Shown here: piece by piece, positions 13,101 through 24,579 of the stretch | How the letters are laid out: each line of letters starts with the position of its first letter | Numbering within the stretch: position 1 is the stretch's first letter | Assembly (NCBI RefSeq): GCF_040807025.1 | Contig: NC_090981.1 | Location: 3,112,501-3,176,500, forward strand | Direction of reading: 5' to 3' | DNA from: Struthio camelus | Taxonomy: Eukaryota; Chordata; Aves; Struthioniformes; Struthionidae | DNA length: 64,000 nucleotides | Program-made: the position numbers and the translations under genes | Notes under the pieces: generated by a model | The model's input: the letters and a program-made list of their open reading frames with translations, nothing else | What the model was told of the DNA's origin: nothing | Databases searched by the model: none

Positions 13101-16100
13101 GAATATACTGAGTGAGTTATCCTTGAAGTCTTAATTGAAGCAGCAGTTTCAAGTGCTAGTTTCAGACTCTTTACAAAACATACATTTCAAATTGATATGT
13201 GCAATAATTAATTTTCCAAAAAAGGATTTGGATATACTCCAGTCTGTTCAACAGAGAATCTAAAATGGTCTGTTGACTTTTTCTCTGATCAGAGAGATTA
13301 AAAGTTGCTTGTAAACAGTCAAGAACCAAGGAAGCACTTTCTAGATATTTGAGAGAGAGTTCAAGCAGAGAGTGAATCTGGGAACTCTAATACTAATTCA
13401 TGAACAGTTTACTAACAGAGGTGAAATTCATCTATAAATTGCTATGTTAATAAAAAATATCTGCCACAAGTGACAAAAAGTTACGATTATGTAAAGATTC
13501 CTTTTTTTTAATTCATAAGGAGTTTGCTTTTCCTGTCTTTTAGTTATTTGCTCACTTTCTAGTGCTTTTTTGAAAAACAAAGCAAAAATTCTCAAGCTGT
13601 ATTATCTATTTTTATCACATTACCTAACCTTTTAAAAAGGAAAAAGGCAGGTAAGATGCAGAAATGCATGGACATTGCAATGCTTTCAGGAGAGAGAGAG
13701 AATGTCTGGGTTGAGGGCACCACAGAATATTTTTCTAGCATCAAACCAGAAACTTGCAGGGAATCTGAGAGCGATACAACCCTTTCAACTGGTGTTCATA
13801 ATCCACCATCTGTACAGAAAAAGGTGCAAAGCTCAAAAACCCTCACGTGACCACATGCATATCATATACCAGTGCAGAGGACAACGGTTAGAACATTGTT
13901 AGTGGCCTACAAAGCACTCAACACAACCGTGCTCCTTCTGTGCATCTAAATCCAAGTAGATCTATGCCAAGACAGACAATCAGCAATCTGTTTAATGAGG
14001 CCCTGTAATACTGCATTACAGTAGAGCTTCATATTAGCAGCTCTGGAACAAATGAATGTATCTTAATCAACAGCATGGTAGGAAACTAGCTTCAAAGATT
14101 GCTTGTGACCCAAAGATAGCTAACTGAAGCGATGGGACTCTAATTGCAACTGGAAGTTAGTATACTGCTCTCAGGATGTACCTCCAAGCGACAGCTTATT
14201 AAAGCATCTTCCTTAGCAAGTGCTTAACCTTTTTGTTACAGATCTCTAGTTCTGCCTCTGGGCTCTCAGTCCTGGAAGCGGCACTTTTTTCTTAAAGAGG
14301 CTGCCTCACTGAAGGGGAATGGTGGCTTATGCTATACCCTCCTTTGTGGGAGCAATAACCATGCAGCTTATAGCAAATGGACTGTGAACTCCACAGAACG
14401 TCACCTGTTGAAGCCCTGCAGTTTACTTAATCTCGCTTTGGTAGCCCTTTATGCCATGCATTGTTCACTATATGGTAGGTGAGCCATCATGTTGGGGTGA
14501 CCTAACATTTCATTGCTGGGAGTTAGATGCCTGGGACATGTGGTAAGTGGATAGTCACGGCTCTTGTCTCTAAGCAGTGCTATACTGAACTGAAAGTAGT
14601 GGATGGTGCTCAGTTACAGCTGCAACTTCATTTATAGGCTGGCTAATCAGTTCCCCCCATCTCCTGTGTCACATGGAGTCTACAGCAGGAAAGAAGGTGG
14701 CTCGCTAGCTGAGTTCATCCTGCAGCTCAGAGTTGACCTCATGAATGGCTTTTTGGCTCATTGTGCCATGTATATGTATATGACAGTAGTGGGATAGCAG
14801 GTGCCAACGGGTAAATGTTCTATTTCTTTTATTTCCAAGCTTTTTTGGGGGGAGAGCACATGAAAATGTTGACTGGAGGTGGGAATAAAAGGGACTTATG
14901 CCCTTAACTTTTCATTGATTGCAGCGGCTCTGGTTAGTCACCAGCTATTAATCGCTATCATTTATGTGCACAGGTAGGCTTTAAGAGATTGATGTTAGAT
15001 TCGGAAACGTGGCTATCAATAATAATAATGGCAGTAATAGAAATATATTTCCACGGTGTGCTGCTAAAACAGAAATAAAAGATAATTATAAAGCCTGTTC
15101 TCACAGCCCTGATTACTGGGGCTGTAGTGCTGGCAGCTGGGGCAATGTTTAACCCTGATACTATAACAATAGCTTTTAAACAGAAGCTCAGAGCTTTTAA
15201 GTTGGCTTGCCTTTTTGAAAGGAGATAAAAACCTTGTATAAAGCTACTATGTAAATTCTGGTGAATCATTGCAGCCCACACAGTTTATGAACCACCAGCA
15301 TATAAGAGAAGTGGGCAGAGAAGAGGTTTTTGTAGAAAGCCAAAAGAAAGGTTGGGTTGATACATCCTGTTGCAGCAAATTAAGACAGCTCTCCGGAAAG
15401 CTACTCATTTGAGTTTAGATGCTTCTTTATTTGCAATAGACAGCCAATGTTGTTCATCACACTGTGCACTGCTGGCTCAGGTTGGTTTCATTTGTCGGGT
15501 CAATTTTTGCTTCTAGCTATTTAAGTGTCCAGTCTGAGTGACTTGGTTGCTTTGGTGGAGCAGACAGCTGACCAATTTGTGTTTAACTGAGGTGAGAATT
15601 TAGTCTTCAAAGTAGCCATTTCTCCTTAAGTCTGCATTTTTTGATGCTCTGTTCAGAAAGCACGAACACTGGTGTTTCTTTTGCTACATGAGGACAGTTG
15701 TTTATGAGATGCTTGTTTCTGAAAGTTTTATTTGATTTAAGTAGTAAAATATTGCCTCTGATCTCAGCATTCCTGTCAGATGGTCACTTTCAGCAAAGTT
15801 TTTTCTTATTTGTATGCCCATAGTGCTTGCCTTCCACATGCTTCCATTTTCATTCAACCTCGGCTGTTCTCCTGCCAACCACAGCGGGAACAGGAACTGG
15901 TTCACAGCAGTATAACAGGTGTTGCTTGCTTAAGGTTTCTGAGTGTTTATTTAGTACTATTTTTTTAAATATTTCAATTGCAAAAGAAGAAAGATACGAA
16001 AAGAGGAGTGAGTAGAGGAGCTTTGGCAGTTGCATCCTGGTTCTCTGCTTTGATTAATTTACATTTGAGGCAACCTTGGAGTGTGAAGCAAAGGAACCAG

Positions 16101-16249
16101 TGTGTTTTAGGCTATCCAAACCCCTGCTGTAAAATGGTGTGAGTTGGACTTAGACCTGGCTGCAAAGGTTTCAGATGGACAGTTGTGGCAGCCAGGGATT
16201 GCCAGGATTTCTTTACAATCCTGGATAGTCCTTTTTTTTCTGGATGGAG
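4121..16249. other. Intergenic DNA, no gene supported
   Basis: About 12 kb without a convincing gene. The open frames are short, unspliced and lack recognisable domains. Notable points listed separately are a 42-bp perfect palindrome (8270-8311), a hydrophobic signal-peptide-like frame at 11057 with a donor-like site, and a stretch near 14820-15290 that looks like possible conserved non-coding sequence. Poly-T runs occur near 10247-10261 and 10760-10778. Confidence 0.5.
8270..8311. repeat. Perfect 42-bp AT-rich palindrome
   Basis: The 21 bases from 8270 to 8290 are the exact reverse complement of 8291-8311, with no spacer. Each arm contains TTAGGATGGTAAATATA or its complement, so the non-AT core (AGGATGG / CCATCCT) rules out a plain TA microsatellite. 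It is embedded in a wider AT-rich tract (8253-8345). It could extrude as a cruciform or fold as a hairpin if transcribed. It may be a remnant of a small foldback element. No function is assigned. Confidence 0.9.
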
Positions 16250-16425
16250 AATCACAGACTCGCAGACTAGTTGGGGTTGGCAGGGACCTATCATCTGGTC
16301 TAGCAGGGTCAGCTAGAACAGGCTGCCCAAGACCATGTGCAGTTGGCTTTTGAATATCTCTAAGGATGAAGACTCCACAACCTCTCTGGGTAGCCTGTGC
16401 CAGTGCTCACAGAGGCTAGTGTAGT
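16250..16425 (-). mobile_element. Old, diverged CR1 3'-end relic
   Basis: Read on the minus strand, this ends in a degraded CR1 tail. On the plus strand it starts ATCACAGACTCGCAGACTAG, then has GGTTGGCAGGGACCTATCATC, GAACAGGCTGCCCAAGACC, TTTTGAATATCTC and CTCCACAACCTCTCTGGG, in the same order as in the well-preserved copy at 17865. Substitutions and small gaps are far more frequent than between the other copies, so it belongs to an older wave of CR1 activity. The end nearest 16425 is approximate. Confidence 0.8.
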
Positions 16426-17864
16426 ATAGGTGGTTCTGTGCTGCTCAGCGCCTTGAGAAAAATCAACTTGGGAGCCTTGTGATAGCTCAGGTGTTCCCTG
16501 TTTAGGAAATGTTTGGGTGAATGTGGTAGTCAGGTTTTCCTGTGGTTCAGCTTTTGCACTGCATTAAAGAGACATGAGTAGAAAGAAGGTAGCAGGACAC
16601 CCCCCCCCCCCAAACTTCAGATTAATAAACCAATTGAAAGGGTGACATTGCCACAGTGCAGAATTAAAATCTTTAATGTTTTCACAATCTGTCTTTGGTG
16701 TTTTTCCATGTAAAATGCTTACATTGACAGATGTGGAACTGAAAGACAGGGCAATTTAGCACTGGATGTTCAAAACAACATAATATCATGGCCATTTTAA
16801 ATACTTACGCACCAAAATTAGATTCATAAACCTGCTTAGCTGTTGCCTATTGTAGTAAGTGCCTAAAGTTCCTAAGTGCACATATTTTCCAAAGTCCCTT
16901 GGGGGAGACATACCCAGTACTTTCTAAGCATGGTTTTGCCAAACAGCCGAGGACTTAGCTGATATATGAAATCCCTTTAGAAATCATTAAGCAAGTTTTC
17001 CCTCTCTGCCCTTTTCTTTTGCTTTCCAAGCCCAGGAGGCTTAAAATAGGCCAACTCAGAACATGCCTAATAAAACAGGGAGCAGGAGAAACAGCTGGTT
17101 ATGACACTGGTATCCTCTCCTATTATGCAGTATATAAAAAGCACTCTGAACTTTGAAAGATTTCCCACATTCTACAGTCTTTTCTCTGTCTGAGACTTCA
17201 CATTATGCCAGGGGAATGCCTGACCTCGCTTTACTTTGGACTTTGGGGCCCTCTGGTTCTATGAACAGCTTCAGCCTCCTGATGGAGGGTGGCTTGCCCA
17301 AGGATACTTTACAGACAGGCAAGTGACTGCTCTAGGGGAAGGTGAGACTGAGGGATTCATCTGTTGAAAGGGCTCAGAGGAGGGATTGTACCCAATTATC
17401 ACGTCACCTTGAAGTTCTTCAGGGATGTTGTTTTCTGATCAACAACTCCTGAGGACTGTGTGCCACAGTTCCAGAGAGAAGCCAGTTGCCTGGGACACGC
17501 TCACCACAACACTGCTCTTTCTGGTGCTCCCAGTCTCACTAAATTTGCAAAAATCCCTCAACAAAAGGAACTGGCTTCATACAGACAGTCTTTTCCCTTT
17601 CAGGCTTTCCATGCCCATGCCCAGTTCACAGTCAGAGCAGGCCATTGCTATGGGAAGTTTTTGTGGCGCAAGTGGTTTATGATTATCTGAAATTTTTGTA
17701 TCATACACTCCAGAGCAGCGAATCAAGGTTGCAGAGACTGCACTGCTACAAGTCTAGCATTTCCAAACTTTGAATGTTCAACCGCAGCCATCTATCAGGG
17801 GATTCACCAGCAAGGTGGAAACCTGTGTATCTACTACACGGACTACTACCATGGGAGTTAATTT
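16426..17864. other. Intergenic DNA, no gene seen
   Basis: I see no gene. The region contains a run of ten C near 16601-16610. No LTR or LINE signature is evident between the two CR1 elements that flank it. Confidence 0.5.
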
Positions 17865-20800
17865 AATCACAGAATGGTTGCGGTTGGAAGGGACCTCTGG
17901 AGATCATCTAGTCCAACCTCCCTGCTCAAGCAGGGTCACCTAGAGCATATTGCCCAGGATCACATCCAGACGGGTTTTGAATATCTCCAGCGAAGGAGAC
18001 TCTACCACCTCTCTGGGCAACCTGTGCCAGGGCTCTGTCACCCTCACAGTGAAGAAGTTTTTCCTCATGTTCAGGTGGACCTTCCTGTGTTTCAGTTTGT
18101 GCCCGTTGCTTCTCGTCCTGTCCCTGGGCACCACTGAGAAGAGTCTAGCCCCATCCTCTTGACACCCTCCCTTCAGATACTTGTACACATTGATGAGATC
18201 CCCTCTCAGTCTTCTCTTCTCCAGGCTGAACAGGCCCAGCTCTTGCAGTCTTTCCTCATAGGAGAGATGCTCCAGTCCCCTCATCATCTTTTGTCTCTCT
18301 TGTACTGGGGAGCCCAGCACTGGACACAGGACTCCAGGTGGGGCCTCCCCAGGGCTGAGTAGAGGGGCAGGATCACCTCCCTCGACCTGCTGGCAACACT
18401 CTGCCTAATGCACCACAGGATGCCATTGGCCTTCTTGGCCCCAAGGGCACACTGCTGGCTCATGCTTAACTTGTCCACCAGGACTCCCAGGTCCTTCTCT
18501 GCAGAGCTGCTCTCCAGCAGGTCAGCCCCCAGCCTGTACTGGGGCATGGGGTTATTTCTCCCTAGGTGCAGGACCTTGCACTTGCCTTTGTTGAACTTCA
18601 TGAGGTTCCTCTCCGCCCAGCTCTCCAGCCTGTCCAGGTCCCTCTGAATGGCAGCACAGCCCTCTGGTGTCTCAGCCACTCCCCCCAGTTTAGTATCATC
18701 AGCAAACTTGCTGAGGGGGCACTCTGTCCCTTCCTCCAGGTCACTGAGGAATACATTGAACAAGACTGGACCCAGGACTGACCCCTGGGGGACACCACTA
18801 GCTACAGGCCTCCGACTAGACTCTGTGCCAGTGACCACAACCCTCTGACCTCGGCCATCCAGCCAGTTCTCAATCCACCTCACTGTCCACTCCTCCAACC
18901 CACACTTCCTGAGCTTACCTATGAGGATGTGATGGGAGACAATGTCAAAAGCCTTGCTGAAGTCCAGGTAGACAACATCCACTGCTCTCCCCTCACCTAC
19001 CCAGCCAGTCACTCCCATCATAGAAGGCTATCAGATTGGTCAAGCATGATTTCCCTTTGGTGAATCCATGCTGACTACTCCTGATCACCTTCTTGTCCTC
19101 CAGATGCTTAGTGATGACCTCCAGGAGGAGCTGTTCCATCACCTTCCCAGGGATGGAGGTGAGGCTGACAGGCCTGTAGTTTCCTGGCTCCTCCTTCTTG
19201 CCCTTTTTGAAGGCTGGAGTGACATTGGCTTTCTTCCAGTCCTCAGGCACCTCTCCTGATCTCCAGGACCTTTCAAAGATGATGGAGAGTGGCCTAGCGA
19301 TAACATCCGCCAGCTCCCTCAGCACTCGTGGGTGCATCCCATCGGGGCCCATGGATTTATGGATGTCAAGTTTGGACAAAAGATCTCTCACCCAATCCTC
19401 CTCAACCAAGGGAGAGTCTTCCTTTCTCCAGACTTTCTCTCTTGTCCCCAGGGCCTGGAATTCCCAAGGGCTGGCCTTAGCAGTGAAGACTGAAGCAAAG
19501 GCAGCATTCAATAACTCTGCCTTCTCTGTATTCTTTGTCACCAGGGCACCCGCCCCATTCAGCAGCAGGTCCACGTTTTCCCTAGTCTTCCTTTTGCTAT
19601 TGATGTATTTGAAGAACCCCTTCTTGTTGTCCTTGACATCCCTTGCCAGATTTAATTCCAAATGGGCCTTGGCCTTCCTTGTTGCATCCCTGCATACGCT
19701 GACAACGTCCCTGTATTCCTCCCAAGTGGCCTGTCCCCTTTTCCACCTTCTGTAGACTTCCTTCTTCTGTTGGAGTTTTGCCAGGAGTTCCTTGCTCATC
19801 CATGCAGCCCTCCTGCCCACTTTGCTCGACTTCTTACTCAGAGGGATGCACTGCTCTTGAGCCTGGAGGAGGTGATGCTTGAATATTAACCAGCTCTGCT
19901 GGACCCCTCTTCCTTCTAGGGCCCTACCCCATGAGATTCCTCCAAGTAGGTCCCTGAAGAGGCCCAAGTCTGCTCTCCTGAAGTCCAGGGTTGTGATCCT
20001 ACTCATTGCCCTGCTCCCTCCTCCCAGGATCCTGAACTCCACCATCTCATGGTCACTGCAGCCAAGGCTGCCCCCAACCTTCACATCTCCAACCAGCCCT
20101 TCCTTGTTTGTTAGTACAAGGTCCAGCAGCACACCTCTCCTTGTTGAATTTTTCCATCACCTGTGTCAAGAAATTATCCTCAGTGCTCTGCAGGAACCTC
20201 CTTGACTGTTTGTGGCTAGCTGTGCTCTGTTCCCAGCAGATGTCAGGGTGGTTCAAGTCCCCCATGAGAACCAGGGCCTGTGATCATGAGGCTACTTCCA
20301 GCTGTCTGTAGAAGGCCTCATCTACTTCCTCTTCCTGATCAGGGGGCCTGTAGGAAACCCCCACAACAGTGTCACCCATGTTACCCTGCCCTTTAATCCT
20401 TACCCATAGGCTCTCAACTTGCTCTTCATCCACCCCGAGGCAGAGCTCCACACATTCTAGTTGCTCCCTCACATAAAGGGCAACTCCACCACCTCCCCTT
20501 CCTGGCCTGTCTTTCCTAAAAAGCATGTAGCCATCCATGACAGCATCCCAGTCATGTGAACTATCCCACCATGTCTCTGTAACTGCAACGAGATCATGGC
20601 CCTGCGACCACACACAGATCTCCAATTCTTCCTGCTTATTCCCCATGCTGCGTGCATTGGTGTACAGGCACTTCAGAGAGCCAATCGAGCATGCAGGTTT
20701 CTCAGGAGAGGTGCAAGAGGATCCTCCATAGCCATGTCCCATACACACTCCCCTGGCTGCATGCACCCACTGGAGGCATCCTGACTTGAGTGGTGTTTTA

Positions 20801-22045
20801 CTGACTACCCTGTCTCTATAACACTCCCCTTCCCCCATCTTGCCTAGTTTAAAGCCCTCCTTACCAGGCTGGCCAACCTGCTGGCAAAGACATGCGTGCC
20901 CCGCTTGGTGAGGTGGATCCCATCGCTCCCCATCAGCTGTTGATCTTCAAACAGGGTCCCATGGTCATAGAAACCAAAACCCTGTTGCCAACACCAGCGA
21001 CGCAGCCAGTTGTTAACTTGGAAAATCCATCTACTCCTCCTCCCGGCCTCCCCCCTCACTGGCAGGATGGAGGAGAAAGTGACCTGGGCTCCCAGACCCT
21101 TGACCATCATCCCCAGAGCTCTGAAGTCCTGTTTGAGGGTACCCAATTTGCCCTTGGTGTCATTAGTGCCCACATGGAAGAGCAGCAGAGGGTAATAGTC
21201 CAATGCACGGACAAGCCTTGGCAGTCTTCCCATGACATCTCTTATTCGAGCCCCTGGCAGGCAGCAAACCTCTCTAGACAAGAGGTCAGGTCAGCAGAGA
21301 GGTGCCTCTGTCCCCTGCAGCAGGGAGTCACCCACAGCAATCACTCGCCGCTTCTGCTGGATGTTCCCACATGGCATGGGGTCTGCCAGGCCAGTTGCCT
21401 CCCTTGAAGCCATGCCCAGCTCCTCCTCAGCCTGGAGGACGCTAAACCTGTTCCTCAAAGGCAAGTCTTCAGGAAGAGCAAGAGCCTTTCTCCTCATACA
21501 AGAAGTGACCAGTTTCCAGCCTTCTTCAACAGTGTTATGAGGTACCGTTTCACACAGCACAGAGCCCTCCAGCAACTCCACTGCTGTGGGGGTTTGGGAC
21601 TCCTGGAGCTGCACGGTCTCCAAGAATACCCTGTCTTTCTCTTGCTCGGCTTCTCGGATGCTACGCAGCCTACTGACTTCCTCCTGTAACTCCTTTATCT
21701 GACAATACAACTCATCAACCACAGCACACCTTCTGCAGGGGAGCTGACTGTCAGCCCAGGCCTCCCAGAGAGGCCCCAGGCACTCCCTGCAGCCTGACAC
21801 CTGCAGGGCTGCATCCACTGCCAGAAGGTCTGTCTGGGGCCAAGCTTCAGACACAGCTGATGCAGCAACTCCAGCAGCCACTGGGGAATGTGCTCTGCAG
21901 CATGTCATGACCATACCTGAGGAAGCGTACACCACTACAAGAAATGACGGTGCTGCCTTGCCTTCTGGCGCCCTTCTGTGCAAACTGCTGCGCAAACTGC
22001 TGCGTGTGTTTGCTACCTCTGTTAGCTGCGCTCTCTTAATAAAGG
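17865..22045 (-). mobile_element. Nearly full-length CR1 LINE (copy B)
   Basis: The element reads right to left. It has a 5' region with tandem GCAGTTTGCGCA-type units (near 21980-22005), ORF1 (about 22073-20844), ORF2 (20838-17940), then the standard CR1 3' UTR ending at 17865 in one ATTCTGTGATT unit. At about 4.2 kb it is close to the usual 4.5 kb full length, so it is the most complete copy here. Both frames are broken (see the two pseudogene entries), so it is not autonomous. The 5' boundary is uncertain by tens of bases because I had no consensus to align, and I could not find a convincing target-site duplication. Confidence 0.92.
17940..20838 (-). pseudogene. CR1 ORF2: endonuclease-reverse transcriptase, frameshifted
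   Basis: ORF2 of CR1 encodes an APE-type endonuclease and a reverse transcriptase for target-primed reverse transcription. Endonuclease motifs are seen in order: YTNARSMGNKQEELE, VTETWW, GVSYRPPDQEEEVDEAF, GDLNHPDICWEQ and SDHEMVEF. Reverse transcriptase motifs follow: [66 protein letters not shown] and the catalytic FADDTKLGG. Breaks: TGA at 20284 where copy C has TGG (Trp); a frameshift near 20130 shared with copy C; a one-base insertion near 19015 (GATGGGAGTGAC) shared with copies D and E; and a deletion of roughly 37 bases near 18290. It starts just after the ORF1 stop. The most upstream Met visible is at 20838, but the native start is not certain. Confidence 0.9.
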
Positions 22046-22073
22046 ATGGGAGAGAGAAACCTCCTGTTTCCAC
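20844..22073 (-). pseudogene. CR1 ORF1 with SGNH-esterase-like domain, one stop
   Basis: ORF1 of CR1 elements encodes a nucleic-acid-binding protein with an esterase-like domain. The N-terminal part has a cysteine pair set (CRECLG ... LPCRRCAVVDEL) of zinc-finger type, then a likely coiled coil (YCQIKELQEEVSRLRSIREA). The C-terminal part shows SGNH hydrolase blocks: AVGDSLL (block I Ser), FHVGTNDT (block III Asn) and DGIHLTKRG (block V Asp/His). The frame runs 22073 to 20844 except for a single TGA at 21293-21291, just after GDSLLQGTEAPLC; the second part resumes in the same frame. A CGA to TGA change would explain the stop, fitting CpG decay. The Met at 22073 may lie upstream of the true start; a Met at MTCCRAHSPV is another candidate. 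Confidence 0.88.
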
Positions 22074-23799
22074 TATTGATGGCTGGACTGAAAATGACCT
22101 ACAGCAACCCAGTGCTGCAGGTGTAAACCAGTCCTCATCAGTACTCCATGTGTGTCAAATCTCCATGGATTTTAGCTGCTAAAATCTAAACCATTGCTGC
22201 TCACTGATTTTAGTGTATATATGCAAAGTTCAAATATGAGTATGCTTTTTTTCTTTGTTTTTTTTTTTTTAACATGAATGAAACTTTCATTTATTTCCCT
22301 GGTTGCATTTACCTCCAACCAGAAATCAGCCTAGAAAATTTCACACTTAAAGATTACAATGTTTATCAAAGTTGTGAACAATTAAAACATGGTTAAGGTT
22401 GCCTGACATTTCCCTTTATAAGAAATAATGTTACTATCCCCATATATAATTAAATTTCATGTTGGAGATACTTTGCAGGTAAGCAGTTAAGTTATTTATG
22501 CAATGCTTTTCATCTGGGATTTTAAAAAATTGTGAACGTGGATAATGCACATAGATCAAGCACTCCACTCTTTCTTTTAAAATCTCTTGCTTTACACAGA
22601 GCTAGACCTATCCACCATAGAGTGCCAGGAATTTATTTCAGAAGACTTCCCACTTCTGCCTGCTGGTGTTTGTATTCTCTATTGCTAGTATAACTCAAAC
22701 GAGGTGCACTGTGGTCTGGTGAGAAATCATAGGGTTGCAGTATTACCTGTTATACCTGTGGGCCTGCCTGGCCACTGCTTGCCCCCATTTGCTCCTGCAT
22801 CACCTGTTCTTGCAACAAGGGCACTTCAGCCTGCAGTCCTGGGGCAGGCCATGAAGCCTGGTCCATGTTTGTCCTTAAGGACCCCAATTCCATTATTTAG
22901 AGCCAGAGAAATGGTCTATGTGGCTCTCTCTCAGAGAGGAAACAGTGACATCCAGTGGCCATGAAGACAAAAATGACATCACATCATGAAACCAGTGTGA
23001 CCAAGTGTAATGCAAGAGCAATCTGATGTGCACAGGGCATGAGCACCATGGCAGCAGCTTCTGCTAAGGCAGAGCCTACAATGCAAAGTGTGGCCTGAGC
23101 ACTACTGCTCTGCAGGGGCAGGGGGCTCACCTTTCCCAGGGTGACCAAGGTCCAGGGGGAGGACAGAAATAAATGGGAAAAAGTCTGAAATACTATGAAG
23201 GTCATTGCTTTATCATGAGGACCACACATTTTCCCATAACCCTCTATTCACCTTTTGAATGCCCGACTTCCATCATAAATAAATTTAGAAACAAATAGAG
23301 CTAACCAACACATCCCTCTTAAATTAAGAAATTACCTAGATTCACAGATGGCAGTACTTGATGTACCACATTACCAAAAATATAACTAGGATTCTAGGAT
23401 CTATACAATATGATAGGTTCTGATTATTTTGTACTAAACCAACACTTCAAGCAGTCTTCTCCTTAATATCATATTTTTGAGGCATAGTGATCAACTCTGA
23501 ATAAATCTTTAAAGGTAGGGAGTCCCAGAGACACAGAGGGTGTGGGAACTGGAACTTATATGGTACTGTGTAAGCCCAACCTTTTCCATGACAACTGTGT
23601 TGCTAGTTTCCAGCTGCATTTAGGCACCCAATGCAAAGAACAAGTGCTATGCCTCCATTATGTTAGATCAGAGTTTCTATTAAAACATGTGAAGATAACA
23701 TTTGAATATTTAGCTAACCAAAACAGAAATGACCAGTTATTGAATCTCTCCCTAGTAGTAGAGGCAAAGTAAGGTCTTAGGCCTTTTTTCCTCATGAAA
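22074..23799. other. Intergenic DNA, no gene seen
   Basis: No gene or recognisable mobile element. A poly-T run lies near 22258-22271. The segment separates the CR1 copy B from the solo LTR. Confidence 0.5.
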
Positions 23800-24579
23800 G
23801 CATCTGTGACGCGCCACTACGGGGGGGGGGGGGGGGGGTCCGGGATCCTTTCGGCTCCCGGGGTTAGCTGCACCGAACTCGAGAGCGCAGCATTTGTCAA
23901 GCGTGAGCCCTCGTTAGAGATAAGAGGTTACAACAAAGCTAAAAGCATAGCAAGGCTAGAAACATGACGGAACTGAAGATACGTGTACGTATCGGCGCTC
24001 TACAGTTCGGTCACGGGTGCCCGGTACAGCGACCGCTCTCGCCCCTTACGGGCCGCCCCTCCGGTCTAGTTTCCCCGGCTTGGCCTCACCACGCCGTTGG
24101 CACCAGGGGCGTCCCCGCCGACGGGTGGGTGCTCGGGTGCGCAGGCCAGCTGACGGTGGGGCCGAGTGCACGCAAGCGTACGCGGCTTACTCCCTTTTAT
24201 AGCCAGTCAGCACCATGCCAGCCCCCAGCTATACCGAAGCCGTGCGGCTCTAGGCAACAGCAGCGCGCGCGTCAACAGACGACCCAGTGCTCAGCCGCAG
24301 CGCTGCTCCGCTGGCAACAATGCGCCCGTTAACGGGTCGTTCTGCGGGGAATGGCTCCGCGGCGCCGAGATGTTTGTGGTGTGGGTCTGCGGTGCCTTCG
24401 TCTGGACTTGTCAAGCACGGGGTCGTTGGAGGGTGCGCCCCCAGGCTGCAGCGACCCCGCAGCGTGGTGGCGCCGGCCGTGGTGCACCCGGCGTCCGTTA
24501 ACTCCTGGGGAGCCCCCCAGAGCGAGCCCCTCTGCGATGGGCTGCGCCATCCGGAGCCCCGCCCTTGCCTGTCAGCATC
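23800..24579 (-). mobile_element. Solo LTR of an endogenous retrovirus, with 5-bp target duplication
   Basis: A 770-bp CpG-rich block (23805-24574) starts with TG and ends with CA. It is flanked by the same 5 bases, GCATC, at 23800-23804 and 24575-24579. A 5-bp duplication fits a class III (ERVL-like) or some class I retrovirus, but the family is not proven. Direction is inferred from a good TATA box on the minus strand near 24195-24201. No gag, pol or env remains on either side, so it is a solo LTR formed by LTR-LTR recombination. It retains many CpG sites, implying recent insertion or low methylation. An 18-base G run (23821-23838) lies near its 3' end and is a place where assembly length may be wrong. 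Confidence 0.82.
24195..24201 (-). promoter_or_regulatory. LTR TATA box
   Basis: On the minus strand the sequence reads GGCTATAAAAGGGAG, a strong TATA match in the middle of the solo LTR. It divides the LTR into a U3 of about 375 bases and a downstream R-U5 of about 390 bases. Transcription would run towards lower coordinates, into intergenic DNA. Confidence 0.7.

Noticed and set aside
20844..21281. A lipase/esterase-like protein with GTND and DGIHL motifs as a host enzyme
   Set aside because: It lies in frame between the CR1 ORF1 N-terminal part and ORF2 on the same strand; CR1 ORF1 proteins are known to carry such an esterase domain.
23950..24560. CpG island promoter with a short GC-rich coding gene
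   Set aside because: Exact GCATC flanks, TG/CA ends and a central TATA fit a solo LTR; the open frames exist on both strands because GC-rich DNA has few stops.
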